Positions 16,854 through 24,532 of a stretch of DNA of 64,000 nt are shown piece by piece (position 1 is the first letter of the stretch; each line of letters begins with the position of its first letter). Position numbers and translations under genes: made by a program. The DNA is from Massilia sp. BSC265. Lineage in GTDB: Bacteria > Pseudomonadota > Gammaproteobacteria > Burkholderiales > Burkholderiaceae_D. The notes below the pieces were generated by a model. It was not told the origin of the DNA. It worked only from the letters and a program-made list of their open reading frames with translations, and did no database searches. The DNA is taken from positions 248,001 through 312,000 of the forward strand of contig NZ_JPXI01000033.1 of NCBI RefSeq assembly GCF_000740675.1, given 5' to 3'.

Positions 16854-17192
16854 GTGAACAGTCCCGCATCCGCGGACCTGGCCCGGCTGGAAGCAGCGGC
16901 AGGCGAAGCCAGCCAGTTGCTGAAGGCCTTGTCGAACCGGGACCGGCTCCTGCTGCTGTGCCAGATGACGCAGGAGGAGCGCTCGGTCGGCCAGCTCGAA
17001 GCCCTGACCGGCGTCCGCCAGCCGACCCTGTCGCAGCAGCTGACGGTGCTGCGCGAGGAAGGCCTGGTGGCCACCCGTCGGGCGGGCAAGCAGGTGTTCT
17101 ACCGCATTGCCAGCCCCAAGGCCCTCGCCGTGCTGCAACTCCTTTATTCCCTCTACTGTCCAGGCGACGGGGAGCACCGCGATGAACATTGA
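16854..17192 (+). CDS. bigR: ArsR-family repressor of the BigR/YgaV/SqrR persulfide-sensing type
   Basis: A 112-residue winged-helix repressor. GTG 16854 is chosen because GAGGTG at 16842-16847 is well placed, while the longer frame from 16791 would run through the operator palindrome. The recognition helix is VRQPTLSQQLTVLREEGLV, and the wing is RRAGKQVFYRI. Two cysteines only, C36 in LLLLCQM and C102 in YSLYCP, sit where BigR, YgaV and SqrR carry the pair that forms a disulfide or polysulfide bridge on exposure to reactive sulfur. ArsR-type metal motif (CxC) is absent. The gene overlaps the next by 11 bp and leads an operon of two sulfur-transport proteins, which supports a sulfide/persulfide role. 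The symbol is by analogy. Confidence 0.85.
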   Translation: MNSPASADLARLEAAAGEASQLLKALSNRDRLLLLCQMTQEERSVGQLEALTGVRQPTLSQQLTVLREEGLVATRRAGKQVFYRIASPKALAVLQLLYSLYCPGDGEHRDEH

Positions 17193-17619
17193 CATGGCCA
17201 GTTTCACGCCCTGGACGTCGCTGGCGGGCGGCCTGCTGATCGGTGCCGGCATCGCGCTCTTCGCCCTGCTGGCGGGCCGGATTGCCGGCATCAGCGGCAT
17301 CGTCGGCGGCCTGCTGCGCCCGGCGCGCGGCGAGACCGGCTGGCGCGTCGCCTTCCTGGCAGGCCTGGTCGGCGCACCGTTCGCGTTCGCGCTGTTCATG
17401 CCGCTTCCCGACATCCGCGTCGACGCGGGGGTGCCGCTGCTCCTGCTGGCCGGGCTGCTGGTCGGTGTCGGCACTCGCTACGGTTCCGGCTGCACCAGCG
17501 GCCACGGCATCTGCGGCCTGTCGCGCCGCTCGCCGCGTTCGATTGCCGCCACCGCCGCCTTCATGGCGGCCGGTTTCCTCACCGTCTGGCTGCTGCGCCA
17601 CGTGCTGGAGGTGGCATGA
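17182..17619 (+). CDS. YeeE/YedE family sulfur-compound transporter, first half (PmpA-like)
   Basis: A 145-residue membrane protein with about four hydrophobic segments. It carries the family signature GSGCTSGHGICGLSRRSPRS, whose cysteines line the path for thiosulfate or sulfane sulfur in YeeE-type channels. ATG 17182 follows a GGGGAGC ribosome site within the regulator gene, and the stop overlaps the next start. In the Xylella bigR operon a comparable pair of half-size YeeE/YedE proteins is controlled by BigR. Transport of a reduced sulfur species is inferred from family and context; direction is not determined. Confidence 0.85.
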   Translation: MNIDMASFTPWTSLAGGLLIGAGIALFALLAGRIAGISGIVGGLLRPARGETGWRVAFLAGLVGAPFAFALFMPLPDIRVDAGVPLLLLAGLLVGVGTRYGSGCTSGHGICGLSRRSPRSIAATAAFMAAGFLTVWLLRHVLEVA

Positions 17620-18029
17620 CGATCCTCTACGCCCTCCTCGCCGGCTTTGTATTCGGCATCGGCCTGCTGCTGTCGGGGCTGGCCAATCCGGCCAAGGTGC
17701 TCGCCTTCCTCGACCTGGCCGGCGACTGGGATCCGTCGCTGCTGTTCGTGATGGGCGGCGCCCTGCTGGTGGCGGCGCCGGCCTTTGCCTGGATTGCGCG
17801 GCGCGGACGTACGCTCGACGGTGCCCCGCTTCACCTTCCGCCAAAGGGACGCATCGACCGCCGCCTGGTGCTCGGCAGCCTGGTGTTCGGCGCCGGCTGG
17901 GGCCTGGCCGGCTACTGCCCCGGCCCGGCCTTCGTGTCGCTGGCCTGGGGCGGCCTCGAACCCTTGCTGTTCGTGGGAGCGATGGTGGCGGGCATGGCCG
18001 TATTCGAGCTGCTTGAAAAACGGCGCTGA
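17616..18029 (+). CDS. YeeE/YedE family sulfur-compound transporter, second half (PmpB-like, DUF6691)
   Basis: A 137-residue membrane protein that starts with an ATGA overlap on the preceding gene. Features are the opening GFVFGIGLLLSGLANPAKVLAF, a middle loop ending in the basic GRIDRRLV, and the Cys-containing motif GLAGYCPGPA near residue 105, again a family signature. Together with the preceding protein it corresponds to one full-length YeeE/YedE transporter split in two. The operon appears to end here: no persulfide dioxygenase, rhodanese or SQR gene follows, unlike the longer bigR operons known from plant-associated bacteria. Confidence 0.85.
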   Translation: MTILYALLAGFVFGIGLLLSGLANPAKVLAFLDLAGDWDPSLLFVMGGALLVAAPAFAWIARRGRTLDGAPLHLPPKGRIDRRLVLGSLVFGAGWGLAGYCPGPAFVSLAWGGLEPLLFVGAMVAGMAVFELLEKRR

Positions 18030-18110
18030 GCGCGCCTTTGCTTAACAAGCGCTTGACAAGCGCGGGCGCAGCGGATTTCATGCGATGCAGGTTCAACAAC
18101 AGGCTTGCCC

Positions 18111-19647
18111 ATGAAATTCCATGAGTACCTCGGCCACGATGCCACTTCCCTTGCCTCGCTGGTGGCGCGCGGCGAGCTCAGTCCGCTCGAACTGCTGGAC
18201 CTGGCGCTGGCACGCCATCACCAGGTGCATGGCCGCGTCAACGCCGTGGTTCGCTTGATGGAAGACGAGGCGCGCCGCCAGCTGCAAGGTCCATTGCGCG
18301 GACCGTTCGCCGGCGTGCCCTTCCTGCTCAAGGACACGCTGCAGGACTATGCCGGCCTGCCCACCACCAATGCCAGCCGCGCCATGCGCGCGCACGTGCC
18401 GAGGGAACATGCGGCCGTGATGCGGCGCTACCTGGAGGCCGGCCTGGTCGTCTTCGGCAAGACCAACCTGCCGGAATTCGCGCTCAAGGGCGTGACCGAT
18501 CCCATACTGTTCGGCCGGACCAGCAATCCGTGGAACCTGGCGCACACGCCGGGCGGCTCGAGCGGTGGCGCCGCGGCGGCCGTGGCGAGCGGCATCGTGC
18601 CGATGGCGGCCGGGAACGACGGCGGCGGCTCGATCCGCATCCCGGCGGCATGCTGCGGCCTGTTCGGCCTGCGGCCCTCGCGCGGGCGCGTGTCTGCCGG
18701 GCCGGATGTGGGCGAAGTCTGGTTCGGCGCCTCGAGCGAAGGCGTGCTCTCGCGCAGCGTGCGCGATTCCGCGCTGGCGCTCGACGTGCTGCAGGGCGCC
18801 GAGCCGGGCGATCCCTTCGTCATCGCCCCGCCCGCCGCGCCCTACGCGGAACTGATGCGGCGCGATCCCGGCCGGCTGCGCATCGGCTTCACGGCCGTTT
18901 CGCCGATCGGCACCGAAGTGCATCCGGAAGCGATGGCAGCGGTGCGCCATGCGGCGCAACTGCTGCGGGGGCTGGGGCACGAGGTGGACGAAGCGGCGCC
19001 CGAGATCGACGGCGCGGCGCTGGCAAGCAGCTACCTGCACATCTACTTCGGGCAGGTGCCTTCGCTGGTGGCGCGCATGAAGGCGCTCGGCGCCAGCGGC
19101 GGCGAGCCGGAGCTGATGACGCGCCTGCTGGTGACGCTGGGCAGCGCGATCAAGGCGCCGGCCTTGAGCACCCAGCTGGCGCAGTGGAATACCTTCGCGC
19201 GGGCACTGGGACGCTTCCACCAGCGCTATGACATGCTGCTCACGCCGACGCTGGCGCACCCGCCCGTGAAGCACGGCGCCGGCGACCTGCCGGCGGCCCA
19301 GCAAGCCCTGCTGGACTTGCTCCAGCGCACCGGCATGCTCGGCCTGCTGGCGCGGCTCGGGCTGCTGGACAGCACGGTGGAGAGAATCGCGCGGGACAAT
19401 CTGCGTTATGTGCCGTTCACACAGCTGTCGAACCTGACGGGGACGCCGTCGATGTCGGTGCCGCTCTACTACACCGCGGATGGCTTGCCGCTGGGAGTGC
19501 AGTTCGTGGCGCCGTTCGGGGGGGGAGGATCGGTTGCTGCAGCTGGCGCATCAGCTGGAGGGGACGCAGCCGTGGTTCGGTCGCTTGCCGGCAATGACGC
19601 GGGAGGGCTCGTCCGTACACGGGACAGCCGAGGTCAGCGCTGCATGA
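18111..19647 (+). pseudogene. Amidase-signature enzyme, frameshifted at a G8 tract near the 3' end
   Basis: Amidase family hydrolase with all three catalytic residues: K74 in LLKD, cis-Ser S150 in GGSSGG and nucleophile S174 in DGGGSIRIP. Homology continues to GLPLGVQFVAPFGG and then breaks. The DNA has eight G at 19518-19525. With seven, the frame continues as EDRLLQLAHQLEG, QPWF and on to TGA at 19645-19647, exactly the usual amidase ending. With eight, the frame becomes low-complexity Ala/Gly and runs without homology to a stop at 20136-20138, inside the next gene. It is therefore a one-base insertion in a homopolymer: a sequencing error, a recent inactivation or slippage. The core up to the break is intact and could fold. 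Substrate unknown. Coordinates give the restored gene. Confidence 0.85.
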
Positions 19648-19713
19648 TTTTCCGGCGCCGTCAGTATCATGGCGCTACCATACAACTTTCAAAAATCAAT
19701 ACGCGGAGGAAGG

Positions 19714-20391
19714 GTGAACTCGATCAGCACTGCATTGCAATCGATTTATGGAACGACCGAACAGATTGGCAAACACCTGGATACGGTCGTTTCAGACATG
19801 AAGAAGGCCGACAACCCAGCCGTAGCCCGAACCGGCCACGTCATCGAATCCGCCAAGCTCGGCTTTGGCATCGGTTACACGACACCGGTCGTGATTGTTG
19901 CATTGGGTCAAATGATCCTCGGGCATCCTCTGCAGGCGGTCGCATCTGCTGCTGCAATGGCGGTCAATCCGTTTGCCATCACCTGTGCCGCTGTCGGCGC
20001 CATTTATTATGGCTGGACAGCCTTGAGCGAAGAGGAGCGGGACGCCGTCGTCGCACGCTTGAGCGTGGGCCTCGAAGTCGGCACCGAACTCGTTCGTTCA
20101 ATCGCCTTTTATGTCATCAAGCTCATCAAGGAGCTTAGCAGCCCGGAACTCATACAAGGAATGAAGGCCTCGTTCTTGCAAGGCATGGAGGCATGCGCGG
20201 ACAAGCTGGGTGAATTGACCACCTTCGTCAGAGATCAGCTCTCGACTGTCTATACGTCGATCGCCACCGAAGACAAGAGCCGGTTTCCTCTGCCGCAGGC
20301 CGACGCGGAACAAAAGGCATTGCAGCAGAGGCTTGCGCAACTGATTGCAGCAGATCGTGAAAGCGCAGGCGTCTTGACCGACAAGGGCTGA
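19714..20391 (+). CDS. Uncharacterised protein with central hydrophobic segments
   Basis: I do not recognise this family. From GTG 19714 (GGAGG at 19705-19709) it is 225 residues; an in-frame ATG at 19669 would add 15 residues but has no ribosome site. The N-terminal ~45 residues are polar and helical, then two hydrophobic stretches (about residues 55-73 and 82-104, rich in Gly, Ala and Val) form a likely membrane hairpin, followed by an amphipathic helical region and a charged, Gln-rich C-terminus. The layout resembles helical membrane-inserting or glycine-zipper proteins. Codon usage is less GC-biased than its neighbours, hinting at later acquisition. The 5' part is overlapped by the frameshifted tail of the amidase. 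Confidence 0.6.
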   Translation: MNSISTALQSIYGTTEQIGKHLDTVVSDMKKADNPAVARTGHVIESAKLGFGIGYTTPVVIVALGQMILGHPLQAVASAAAMAVNPFAITCAAVGAIYYGWTALSEEERDAVVARLSVGLEVGTELVRSIAFYVIKLIKELSSPELIQGMKASFLQGMEACADKLGELTTFVRDQLSTVYTSIATEDKSRFPLPQADAEQKALQQRLAQLIAADRESAGVLTDKG

Positions 20392-20431
20392 GTAGACGAG
20401 ACCGGCTCACGGTCCTGGCGCAGCGCCACCG

Positions 20432-20467
20432 AAAAAACAAAAAGGGCCGCATTCACATGCGGCCCTT
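20432..20467 (-). terminator. Intrinsic terminator of the first tRNA-Asn
   Basis: On the minus strand an 11-bp stem (AAGGGCCGCAT / ATGCGGCCCTT, 20442-20452 with 20457-20467) with a 4-nt loop is followed by TTTTTGTTTTTT. It lies 7 nt after the tRNA 3' end. Confidence 0.88.
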
Positions 20468-20474
20468 CGTATTC

Positions 20475-20550
20475 TGGCTCCCCGACCTGGACTCGAACCA
20501 GGGACCTGCGGATTAACAGTCCGTCGCTCTACCGACTGAGCTATCAGGGA
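20475..20550 (-). tRNA. tRNA-Asn (GTT), copy 1
   Basis: A 76-nt cloverleaf on the minus strand with a 7-bp acceptor stem (TCCCTGA / TCGGGGA with one G-T pair), discriminator G, an encoded CCA (20475-20477) and T-loop GGTTCGAGTCC. The anticodon GTT is at tRNA positions 34-36 (plus-strand 20515-20517). TATAAT lies on the minus strand at 20567-20562, about 12 nt before the mature 5' end, and its intrinsic terminator follows. The cassette from terminator to -10 box is repeated almost exactly around 21978-22053. Confidence 0.97.
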
Positions 20551-20678
20551 AAGGAGGCCGCATTATAGCGGCCCGATCTGGATTTGACCAGTGCTTCGCG
20601 AAAACATGTCATGGGCGGCAGGCTGGACGTGCGTTTGCTATAGTCCCACGCTCCTTCGCTTTCCAGATTTGCCATCCC

Positions 20679-21887
20679 ATGACGATCCCACGCACATTCG
20701 GTACTCCCCTCTCCCCTTCCGCCACCAAGGTCATGCTGCTCGGCTCCGGAGAGCTGGGCAAGGAAACCATCATCGCCCTGCAGCGCCTGGGCGTGGAGAC
20801 CATCGCGGTCGACCGCTACCCGAACGCGCCCGGCCACCAGGTGGCGCACCGCGCCCACGTCATCGACATGCTTGACGGCGCCGCCCTGTCCGCCCTGATC
20901 GCGCTGGAAAAGCCCGACCTGGTGGTGCCGGAAATCGAGGCCATCGCCACCGAGACCCTGCTGGCGCTGGAAGAAGCCGGCAGGATCACCTGCATCCCGA
21001 CCGCGCGCGCCGCGATGCTGACCATGAACCGCGAAGGCATCCGCCGCCTGGCCGCCGAGGAACTCGGCCTGCCGACCTCGCCCTACCGTTTCGCCAGCAG
21101 CCTCGAAGAACTGGAACAGGCCTGCGCCGCGGTCGGCTTCCCCTGCGTGGTCAAGCCGGTGATGTCCTCGTCCGGCAAGGGCCAGTCAAAGCTCGACAGC
21201 GCCGCAGACGTGGCCAAGGCCTGGGAAGTCGCCGCCAGCGGCGGGCGCGTCGACGCAGGCCGCGTGATTGCGGAAGGCTTCATCGACTTCGACTACGAGA
21301 TTGCCCTGCTCACGGTGCGCTCGGTGGGCGCCGATGGACAGGTCGAGACCAGCTTCTGCGAGCCGATCGGACACAAGCAGGTGCAGGGCGATTACGTCGA
21401 ATCCTGGCAGCCGCACCCGATGAGCCCAGCAGCCCTGGCGAGCGCACGCGACATCGCGGGTAAAGTGACGGCCGACCTGGGCGGCTGCGGCGTGTTCGGC
21501 GTCGAGCTGTTCGTGAAAGGCGACATGGTGTGGTTCTCGGAAGTGAGCCCGCGCCCGCACGACACCGGCATGGTGACCATGGCCAGCCAGGTGCAGAGCG
21601 AGTTCGAGCTGCACGCCAAGGCCGTGCTGGGCCTGCCGGTAGACGTGTCGCTGCGGGCGCCGGGCGCCTCGGCCGTCATCTACGGCCAACATGAGGCTGC
21701 GGGCATCGCGTTCGAAGGCGTGGCCGAGGCGCTGCGCGTGCCGGGCGCGGACCTGCGGCTGTTCGGCAAGCCGGAGTCGTTCGCACGCCGGCGCATGGGG
21801 GTGGCGCTGGCGACGGCGGAGGATGTCGAGACGGCGCGCCAGCGGGCGCTGGAGGCGGCTTCGCGGGTGAAGCCTGTGATCCGCTGA
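20679..21887 (+). CDS. purT: Formate-dependent phosphoribosylglycinamide formyltransferase 2
   Basis: A 402-residue ATP-grasp enzyme that makes formyl-GAR from GAR, formate and ATP in purine synthesis, an alternative to folate-dependent PurN. The N-terminal pre-ATP-grasp domain has [13 protein letters not shown] and the ATP-grasp domain has [31 protein letters not shown] and the metal-binding [16 protein letters not shown]. Length and motif order match the family throughout. It is transcribed alone, opposite to the tRNA-Asn genes on both sides, and is enclosed by two near-identical tRNA cassettes in direct orientation. Confidence 0.97.
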   Translation: MTIPRTFGTPLSPSATKVMLLGSGELGKETIIALQRLGVETIAVDRYPNAPGHQVAHRAHVIDMLDGAALSALIALEKPDLVVPEIEAIATETLLALEEAGRITCIPTARAAMLTMNREGIRRLAAEELGLPTSPYRFASSLEELEQACAAVGFPCVVKPVMSSSGKGQSKLDSAADVAKAWEVAASGGRVDAGRVIAEGFIDFDYEIALLTVRSVGADGQVETSFCEPIGHKQVQGDYVESWQPHPMSPAALASARDIAGKVTADLGGCGVFGVELFVKGDMVWFSEVSPRPHDTGMVTMASQVQSEFELHAKAVLGLPVDVSLRAPGASAVIYGQHEAAGIAFEGVAEALRVPGADLRLFGKPESFARRRMGVALATAEDVETARQRALEAASRVKPVIR

Positions 21888-21941
21888 TTGCCGCCTGGAC
21901 GGCGCCGACCCACGCGGCGCCTGAGCAGCCACCGTAGAAAC

Positions 21942-21970
21942 AAAAAGGGCCGCATTCGCATGCGGCCCTT
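21942..21970 (-). terminator. Intrinsic terminator of the second tRNA-Asn
   Basis: The same stem as at the first copy (21945-21955 with 21960-21970, differing by one loop base), with a T-run on the minus strand (complement of 21942-21946). It lies 7 nt past the tRNA end. Confidence 0.85.
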
Positions 21971-21977
21971 CGTATTC

Positions 21978-22053
21978 TGGCTCCCCGACCTGGACTCGAA
22001 CCAGGGACCTGCGGATTAACAGTCCGTCGCTCTACCGACTGAGCTATCAGGGA
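21978..22053 (-). tRNA. tRNA-Asn (GTT), copy 2
   Basis: Identical in all 76 nt to the copy at 20475-20550, including the encoded CCA. TATAAT on the minus strand lies about 12 nt upstream of the mature 5' end. The flanks are also nearly identical to copy 1 over roughly 125 bp, pointing to a duplication of the whole cassette. Confidence 0.97.
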
Positions 22054-22121
22054 TTAGAGGCCGTATTATAGCAGCGCTTTTCGATTTCGCGAAGTCCCGC
22101 GCTAACGAAAAGCAAGCTTCC

Positions 22122-22880
22122 TTAGCGCTGCGTCCGCCGGATCAGTGTCGACAACGCCTCCAGCACCACCTGCGGCTCCGACATCTGCGGGAAATGCGCA
22201 CTCCTCTTCGCGATCACACGCTCGCCCAGCGGCGACAGGCGCGCCAGCGCCTCCTGGTTGCGTTCACGCTCGCGCTGCGCCTCCATGGGCACCATCCAAC
22301 GCGGCAGCCGCTTGCCGCCCGATAGCACGGTGACGGGAATCAAGGGGAACTCCGGCGCCTCCGCAATCTCGGCCACCGTCTCCGCCTCGTTGCTCACTTC
22401 GTCGTTTGGATCCGGGGGCGAGACACGGTCCAGCAGTCCGGTGACGGCACGCTGCAGCCTTGAGCGGTAGCGCTTCATGTTGAGCACGTCGTCAGGCGCG
22501 GTCGCCTCGAGGAACAACACGCCGCATGTCTCCTCTGGATAGACGCGCGCAAACAGGTTCGCATGGAGCCCGCCGAAGGAATGCCCCACCAGCAGGAAAG
22601 GCGGCCTGGCGCCGATCTCGCGCAACAATGCGCGCAGCTGCAGGATGACGGTCGTGCCCATCTGCGCCTCGCGCGGGCGGGCGCTGCCGCCGACACCGGG
22701 GCGGTCGTAGGTCACGACCGCACCCAGTTGCTCAATCTCCGGAAACAGCTTGAACCAGCCTTCGAGCGTGCTGCCGGTGCCGCCAAGCATGACGATGGTC
22801 GGACTACCCTGCCCCGACTGCGAGAAACGCAGCACCTGTCCCGCGACCGCAATCCGTTTGCTCGATGGTAGATGCTTCAC
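22122..22880 (-). CDS. Alpha/beta-fold hydrolase
   Basis: A 252-residue cytoplasmic hydrolase that starts at GTG (22880-22878) behind a CAGGA-like site. It has the oxyanion strand IVMLGGTGS, YDRPGVGGS, the nucleophile S101 in LLVGHSFGGLHANL and a distal SAHFPQM region that supplies the His. Length and motifs fit the broad lipase-like/haloperoxidase-like alpha/beta hydrolases; the substrate cannot be named. It stands alone between two tRNA-Asn genes. Confidence 0.8.
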   Translation of the reverse strand: MKHLPSSKRIAVAGQVLRFSQSGQGSPTIVMLGGTGSTLEGWFKLFPEIEQLGAVVTYDRPGVGGSARPREAQMGTTVILQLRALLREIGARPPFLLVGHSFGGLHANLFARVYPEETCGVLFLEATAPDDVLNMKRYRSRLQRAVTGLLDRVSPPDPNDEVSNEAETVAEIAEAPEFPLIPVTVLSGGKRLPRWMVPMEAQRERERNQEALARLSPLGERVIAKRSAHFPQMSEPQVVLEALSTLIRRTQR

Positions 22881-22961
22881 TTGTCTGATCCTGATGAGAT
22901 GGTGTTGCCAGCTTACCTAGTTTGCATGCGAACCCGCAACTACCAAAACACATCCGTAGGC

Positions 22962-22996
22962 AAAAACAAAAAAGCCACATCTTGCGATGTGGCTTT
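22962..22996 (-). terminator. Intrinsic terminator of the third tRNA-Asn
   Basis: An 11-bp stem (AAAGCCACATC / GATGTGGCTTT, 22971-22981 with 22986-22996) followed on the minus strand by TTTGTTTTT. The stem sequence differs from the terminators of copies 1 and 2. Confidence 0.87.
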
Positions 22997-23005
22997 CTGG
23001 AATTC

Positions 23006-23081
23006 TGGCTCCCCGACCTGGACTCGAACCAGGGACCTGCGGATTAACAGTCCGTCGCTCTACCGACTGAGCTATCAGGGA
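23006..23081 (-). tRNA. tRNA-Asn (GTT), copy 3
   Basis: A 76-nt tRNA identical to copies 1 and 2, with encoded CCA. TATAAT lies on the minus strand just upstream (plus-strand ATTATA near 23093-23098). The rest of the 22881-23194 interval between the hydrolase and the aminotransferase contains no other feature apart from this tRNA's terminator. Confidence 0.97.
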
Positions 23082-23194
23082 ATTGATGACAGCATTATAT
23101 GTTTGCAGTGACAGCGTGTCAAATTCGACTTGTGTCGCGCAGCCACTTCTGCTGCTCTTCGGAAACGATGTGCTGTGTCCGAAGAGCCAAGATT

Positions 23195-24406
23195 TTAAAG
23201 AACTTTCGCCACGGCGTCAACGACGCGGTCGAGATTGGTCGAGTTCAGGGCGGCGACGCAGATGCGGCCGGTGTCGACCGCATAGATCGACTGCTCGCGC
23301 AGCTTGGCCACCTGCTCTTTCGTCAAGCCCGAGTACGAGAACATGCCGACCTGCTCGCGCACGAATTCGAAGTCGTGGCCAGGAGCTTTCTCTTTCAGCT
23401 TCTCGACCATCACATTGCGCATTTCCTTGATGCGCACGCGCATCGCGGCCAGCTCGTCTTCCCACAGCTGGCGCAGTTCCGGCGTGGCCAGCACGGTGGC
23501 GACCACCTTGCCGCCATGGGTCGGCGGGTTCGAGTAGTTGGTGCGGATGACACGCTTCAGTTGCGACAGTACCCGCGCGGTTTCTTCCGCGCTGGTGCCG
23601 ACGATCGACAGCGCGCCGACGCGCTCGCCGTACAGCGAGAAGGACTTCGAGAACGAGTTCGACACCAGCAGCGGGATCCCGGTCTCGGCGAAGCGGCGCA
23701 CCACGGCGCCGTCTTCCGCGATGCCGGCGCCGAAGCCCTGGTAGGCCATGTCGAGGAACGGGACCAGGCCGTTATTGACGACGGCCTCGATCACCTGGCC
23801 CCACTGCTCCTGGGTGAGGTCGGCGCCGGTCGGGTTGTGGCAGCAGGCGTGCAGCACGACGATCGAGCCGCGCGGCATGGCGTTCAAGGAGGCCAGCATG
23901 CCGTCGAAATTCACGCCGTGGGTGGCCGGATCATAATAGGCGTAATTGTTGACGGCGAAACCGGCGCTCTCGAACAGCGCGCGGTGGTTTTCCCAGCTCG
24001 GGTCGCTGATGTAGACGCTTGAGTCTGGCGAGAAACGCTTGAGGAAGTCGGCGCCCAGCTTGAGCGCGCCGGTGCCGCCCAGGGCCTGCACGGTGATCGC
24101 ACGCTTCTCTTGAATTACGGCGCTGTCGGCCCCAAATACCAGCTCTTGCACGGCCTTGTCGTAACTCGCCAGCCCTTCGATCGGCAGGTAGGTACGCGGC
24201 GCCGGCTGCTCCATCAGTTTCGCTTCCGCCTTCTGCACGCACTGCAGCAAAGGAACCTTGCCATTATCGTCGTAGTAGACGCCCACCCCCAGGTTGATCT
24301 TGGCCGGATTGGTGTCGGCGTTGAATGCTTCGGTAATGCCCAGGATCGGGTCGCGGGGGGCCATTTCGATGGCGCCGAAGAGGCTGGAGGAGGCTGTGGA
24401 AGTCAT
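23195..24406 (-). CDS. tyrB: Aromatic-amino-acid/aspartate aminotransferase (class I)
   Basis: A 403-residue PLP-dependent transaminase. It starts with the family opening SLFGAIEMAPRDPILGITEAF, has the substrate-loop YLPIEG, the HACCHNPTGADLT block, DMAYQGF with the PLP-binding Asp, and K254 in SNSFSKSFSLYGER forming the internal aldimine. The C-terminal FSYSGL and Arg-containing segments fit the carboxylate-binding site. Members interconvert aspartate, glutamate and aromatic amino acids with their oxo acids. AspC and TyrB types cannot be separated with certainty by eye; the FSYSGLT segment and betaproteobacterial precedent favour the tyrB name. It is divergent from uvrB across 126 bp. Confidence 0.92.
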   Translation of the reverse strand: MTSTASSSLFGAIEMAPRDPILGITEAFNADTNPAKINLGVGVYYDDNGKVPLLQCVQKAEAKLMEQPAPRTYLPIEGLASYDKAVQELVFGADSAVIQEKRAITVQALGGTGALKLGADFLKRFSPDSSVYISDPSWENHRALFESAGFAVNNYAYYDPATHGVNFDGMLASLNAMPRGSIVVLHACCHNPTGADLTQEQWGQVIEAVVNNGLVPFLDMAYQGFGAGIAEDGAVVRRFAETGIPLLVSNSFSKSFSLYGERVGALSIVGTSAEETARVLSQLKRVIRTNYSNPPTHGGKVVATVLATPELRQLWEDELAAMRVRIKEMRNVMVEKLKEKAPGHDFEFVREQVGMFSYSGLTKEQVAKLREQSIYAVDTGRICVAALNSTNLDRVVDAVAKVL

Positions 24407-24532
24407 CGTGATAGACTGAATAAACTGAGTAAGTTTGCCGGTGGTTCGCAGCGGTTGTAGAGAACGACACTGCTTGTATAGTCATGCTGCAGTGCCGCAA
24501 GCGGATTCCCATTCTAGCAAAGGTCTGAAAGT

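Noticed and set aside
19648..20138. C-terminal read-through of the frameshifted amidase
   Set aside because: The sequence after the G8 tract has no amidase similarity and overlaps the next gene out of frame.
20475..23081. Three repeated 76-bp units as a CRISPR-like array or attachment sites
   Set aside because: They are tRNA-Asn genes with their own promoters and terminators; spacing is over 900 bp and no integrase or cas gene is present.
24468..24494. Possible LexA box upstream of uvrB (CACTGC...GCAGTG)
   Set aside because: Six-base arms with a 15-nt spacer do not fit the CTGT-N8-ACAG consensus.
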